In this document: positions 5,261-6,356 of the stretch, piece after piece | How positions within the stretch are numbered: position 1 is the stretch's first letter | Layout of the letters: every line of letters begins with the position of its first letter | NCBI GenBank assembly: GCA_036564195.1 | Contig: DATCLA010000162.1 | Span: forward strand, 1-6,356 | Reading direction: 5' to 3' | Length of the DNA stretch: 6,356 nt | Source: DATCLA01 sp036564195 | GTDB taxonomy: Bacteria; Bacillota; UBA4882; UBA8346 | Translations under genes and position numbers: made by a program | Notes under the pieces: model-generated | What the model saw: only the letters and a program-made list of their open reading frames with translations | Database searches by the model: none | What the model was told of the DNA's origin: nothing

Positions 5261-5881
5261 TTAAGCTTCAGGAGCCGGAGCTTCTTCCGCTTTTGTCTCT
5301 ACATTTTCGTTCTCCTCAACCCGGACTTTAGGCTGAGTGGCTGAAACTACTATTTCCTCGGGGGCGGTTAAAAACTCCACATCTTTAGGTGGTATAACAT
5401 CTTTCAAGGCAATACTCTGGTTTATGGTAAGCTTTGATACGTCCACCTCGATTTTATTCGGTATCGCCGTAGGCAAGCAGGAAACCTCAACCTCATGAAG
5501 AAACTGTTCCAACAATGACCCGTCATTTACCCGCTCTTCCTGTCCCACCAATACCACCGGTACTGACAGGCTCACCTTATGACCCATAGACACCTCGTAA
5601 AGGTCGACATGGAGAAGATTGCCTTTAACCGGATCAACCTGAACTTCCTTAATCAAAACCGGTCGTTCGCTAGATTCCTTGCCTTTTACCAATTTTAACT
5701 TTAATAACTGGCTGGTTCCGAAGTCAGACAAGATCTTCTCCATTTCGCTGGCTTTTAAGATGATTGGACAATTATCCCGCCCATAAAGGATTGCAGGTAT
5801 TTGCCCTTTTAAGCGCAACCGATGGGCTACTCCCTTTCCGGTTTCTTCTCTGACACTTGCCGCTAGTATTGCTTCATTCAT
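5261..5881 (-). CDS. rplY: Ribosomal protein bL25, two-domain Ctc/TL5 form
   Basis: Large-subunit protein that binds 5S rRNA; in Bacillus the homologue (ctc) is also a general stress protein. The 206 aa is the long form. An N-terminal RNA-binding domain (about 1-95) carries RxETGKGVAHRLRLKGQIPAILYG (11-34) and HVDLYEV (91-97). A C-terminal beta domain (about 100-185) is of the TL5/Ctc type, with VPVVLVGQEERVNDGSLLEQ. An acidic, Pro/Ala-rich tail (about 189-206) is probably disordered. The start is supported by AAGGAGGT (5891-5898) 9 nt upstream of ATG. It is transcribed alone, with its own promoter (5938-5966) and terminator (5136-5160). In many Bacillota this gene neighbours prs, pth or mfd; none is visible here. 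The promoter resembles the housekeeping sigma-A type rather than sigma-B. Confidence 0.95.
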   Translation of the reverse strand: MNEAILAASVREETGKGVAHRLRLKGQIPAILYGRDNCPIILKASEMEKILSDFGTSQLLKLKLVKGKESSERPVLIKEVQVDPVKGNLLHVDLYEVSMGHKVSLSVPVVLVGQEERVNDGSLLEQFLHEVEVSCLPTAIPNKIEVDVSKLTINQSIALKDVIPPKDVEFLTAPEEIVVSATQPKVRVEENENVETKAEEAPAPEA

Positions 5882-5937
5882 GTATCTATAACCTCCTTGA
5901 CTAATTTTAGTTCAAATAGCTTTTTTCCATAACGATG

Positions 5938-5966
5938 ATTATATCATTACCGCCGCTAGAGATCAA
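5938..5966 (-). promoter_or_regulatory. rplY promoter
   Basis: A -35 TTGATC (5961-5966), a 17-bp spacer and a perfect -10 TATAAT (5938-5943) with an extended TG (TGATATAAT). The predicted start is near 5930, leaving a leader of about 50 nt that contains the strong AAGGAGGT site. This is the best-formed promoter in the window, as expected for a ribosomal-protein gene. Confidence 0.75.
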
Positions 5967-5980
5967 ATTTTCGCTTTTGC

Positions 5981-6024
5981 AGGATGGTGACAACTTTTTG
6001 TAGGAAAATTTAATTTGCCATCCT
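5981..6024. repeat. Inverted repeat upstream of the rplY promoter
   Basis: AGGATGG (5981-5987) pairs with CCATCCT (6018-6024) across 30 bases. The interior holds two smaller inverted repeats (ACAA/TTGT and AAAT/ATTT), so an RNA copy could fold as a small three-way junction. The outer CCATCCT arm also overlaps a competing hairpin, ATCC-TTTT-GGAT. It lies just upstream of the rplY -35, so it would not be in the rplY transcript unless transcription enters from further right. Confidence 0.35.
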
Positions 6025-6356
6025 TTTGGATTAACAATTAGAGAGTATTATCCCATTTTGAGGCCCTCTTAACCAAGTAAACCTAGGTACTAATCAGTAC
6101 CTACAACAATTTTACCTTATAGAAATCCAAATTCACAAATTACGATAATTTTAATTTTCAGAGGTTTTTAAGTTTCGATGTCGAATTTTAAATTTTAATT
6201 TTAATAAAATATCTCAAGAAAAATTGAAGACGTCTTAGGCGTGTTGCCATACTTAAGCTAAAAGAAGCGTATAAACTCCAAATTGTGCATTTTTTACTTT
6301 ATTGGTAGCCTCAAGGAGATAATATCTACGGAAAATTTCGAAAGACTGTTATCGGC
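5999..6356. other. AT-rich region without a convincing gene
   Basis: Beyond the rplY promoter I see no ORF with both a start and a Shine-Dalgarno. The composition is much more AT-rich than the coding part. A stretch near 6185-6210 has phased AATTTTA-like runs that could be curved DNA. Small inverted repeats include TTCGA-TG-TCGAA (6174-6185) and the uninterrupted palindrome AAGACGTCTT (6227-6236). On the minus strand 6294-6356 is open up to TAA and could be the tail of a gene outside the window, but 20 codons are not enough to claim one. Confidence 0.5.
6084..6103. repeat. Perfect 8-bp inverted repeat
   Basis: TAGGTACT (6084-6091) and AGTACCTA (6096-6103) flank the 4-nt centre AATC. The stem is stable for this AT-rich region and has no adjoining T run on either strand, so it is not a typical intrinsic terminator. 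An operator or a structured RNA element is possible. Confidence 0.45.

Noticed and set aside
6187..6249. Minus-strand 20-codon ORF starting MATRLRRLQFF
   Set aside because: No Shine-Dalgarno precedes the ATG and the frame runs into low-complexity AT-rich sequence; a chance ORF is most likely.
6294..6356. Minus-strand open frame ending in TAA, possibly the C-terminus of an upstream gene
   Set aside because: Only 20 codons are visible, an open stretch of that length is common by chance, and no motif identifies it.

Overview
The window is a block of bacterial sulfur amino-acid genes next to a ribosomal-protein gene. All six genes lie on the minus strand, so transcription runs from high to low coordinates. 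The protein types (clostridial-style TcdA with a cysteine-rich insert, MetA of the homoserine acetyltransferase kind, two-domain L25/Ctc), strong GGAGG-type ribosome binding sites and extended -10 promoters suggest a low-to-medium GC Bacillota, probably an anaerobic clostridial lineage. That placement is an inference; no rRNA or other marker gene is present.

Layout in the direction of transcription. The right end (5882-6356) is AT-rich and has no convincing gene. It holds small inverted repeats and, at its left edge, a good promoter for rplY/ctc (5261-5881). A Rho-independent terminator (5136-5160), flanked by two further small hairpins, closes that unit. A separate promoter at about 5087-5095 then drives metA (4050-4967) and the tightly coupled tcdA (3256-4038). 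After a 128-bp gap with a likely promoter and a 15-bp palindrome come metY (1835-3127), larE (1014-1829) and cysK (4-939). metY and larE are 5 bp apart. cysK may also have its own promoter at the end of larE, with a 9-bp-arm palindrome just downstream.

How the genes fit together. MetA activates homoserine. Its residue 111 is glutamate, which points to acetyl-CoA and therefore O-acetylhomoserine. MetY then uses sulfide to make homocysteine, and CysK uses sulfide with O-acetylserine to make cysteine. The two ATP-using enzymes placed among them are less expected. TcdA is a ThiF/E1-like enzyme that cyclises the tRNA modification t6A, and LarE is a PP-loop sulfur transferase of nickel-pincer cofactor synthesis. 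No larA, larB or larC is in the window. This is mostly known enzymology in an uncommon arrangement. The points most worth checking are the metA start codon (TTG, not the upstream ATG), the orphan larE with three cysteines, and the AT-rich palindromes in front of metA, metY and cysK. I found no undescribed defence, mobile or CRISPR-like system.
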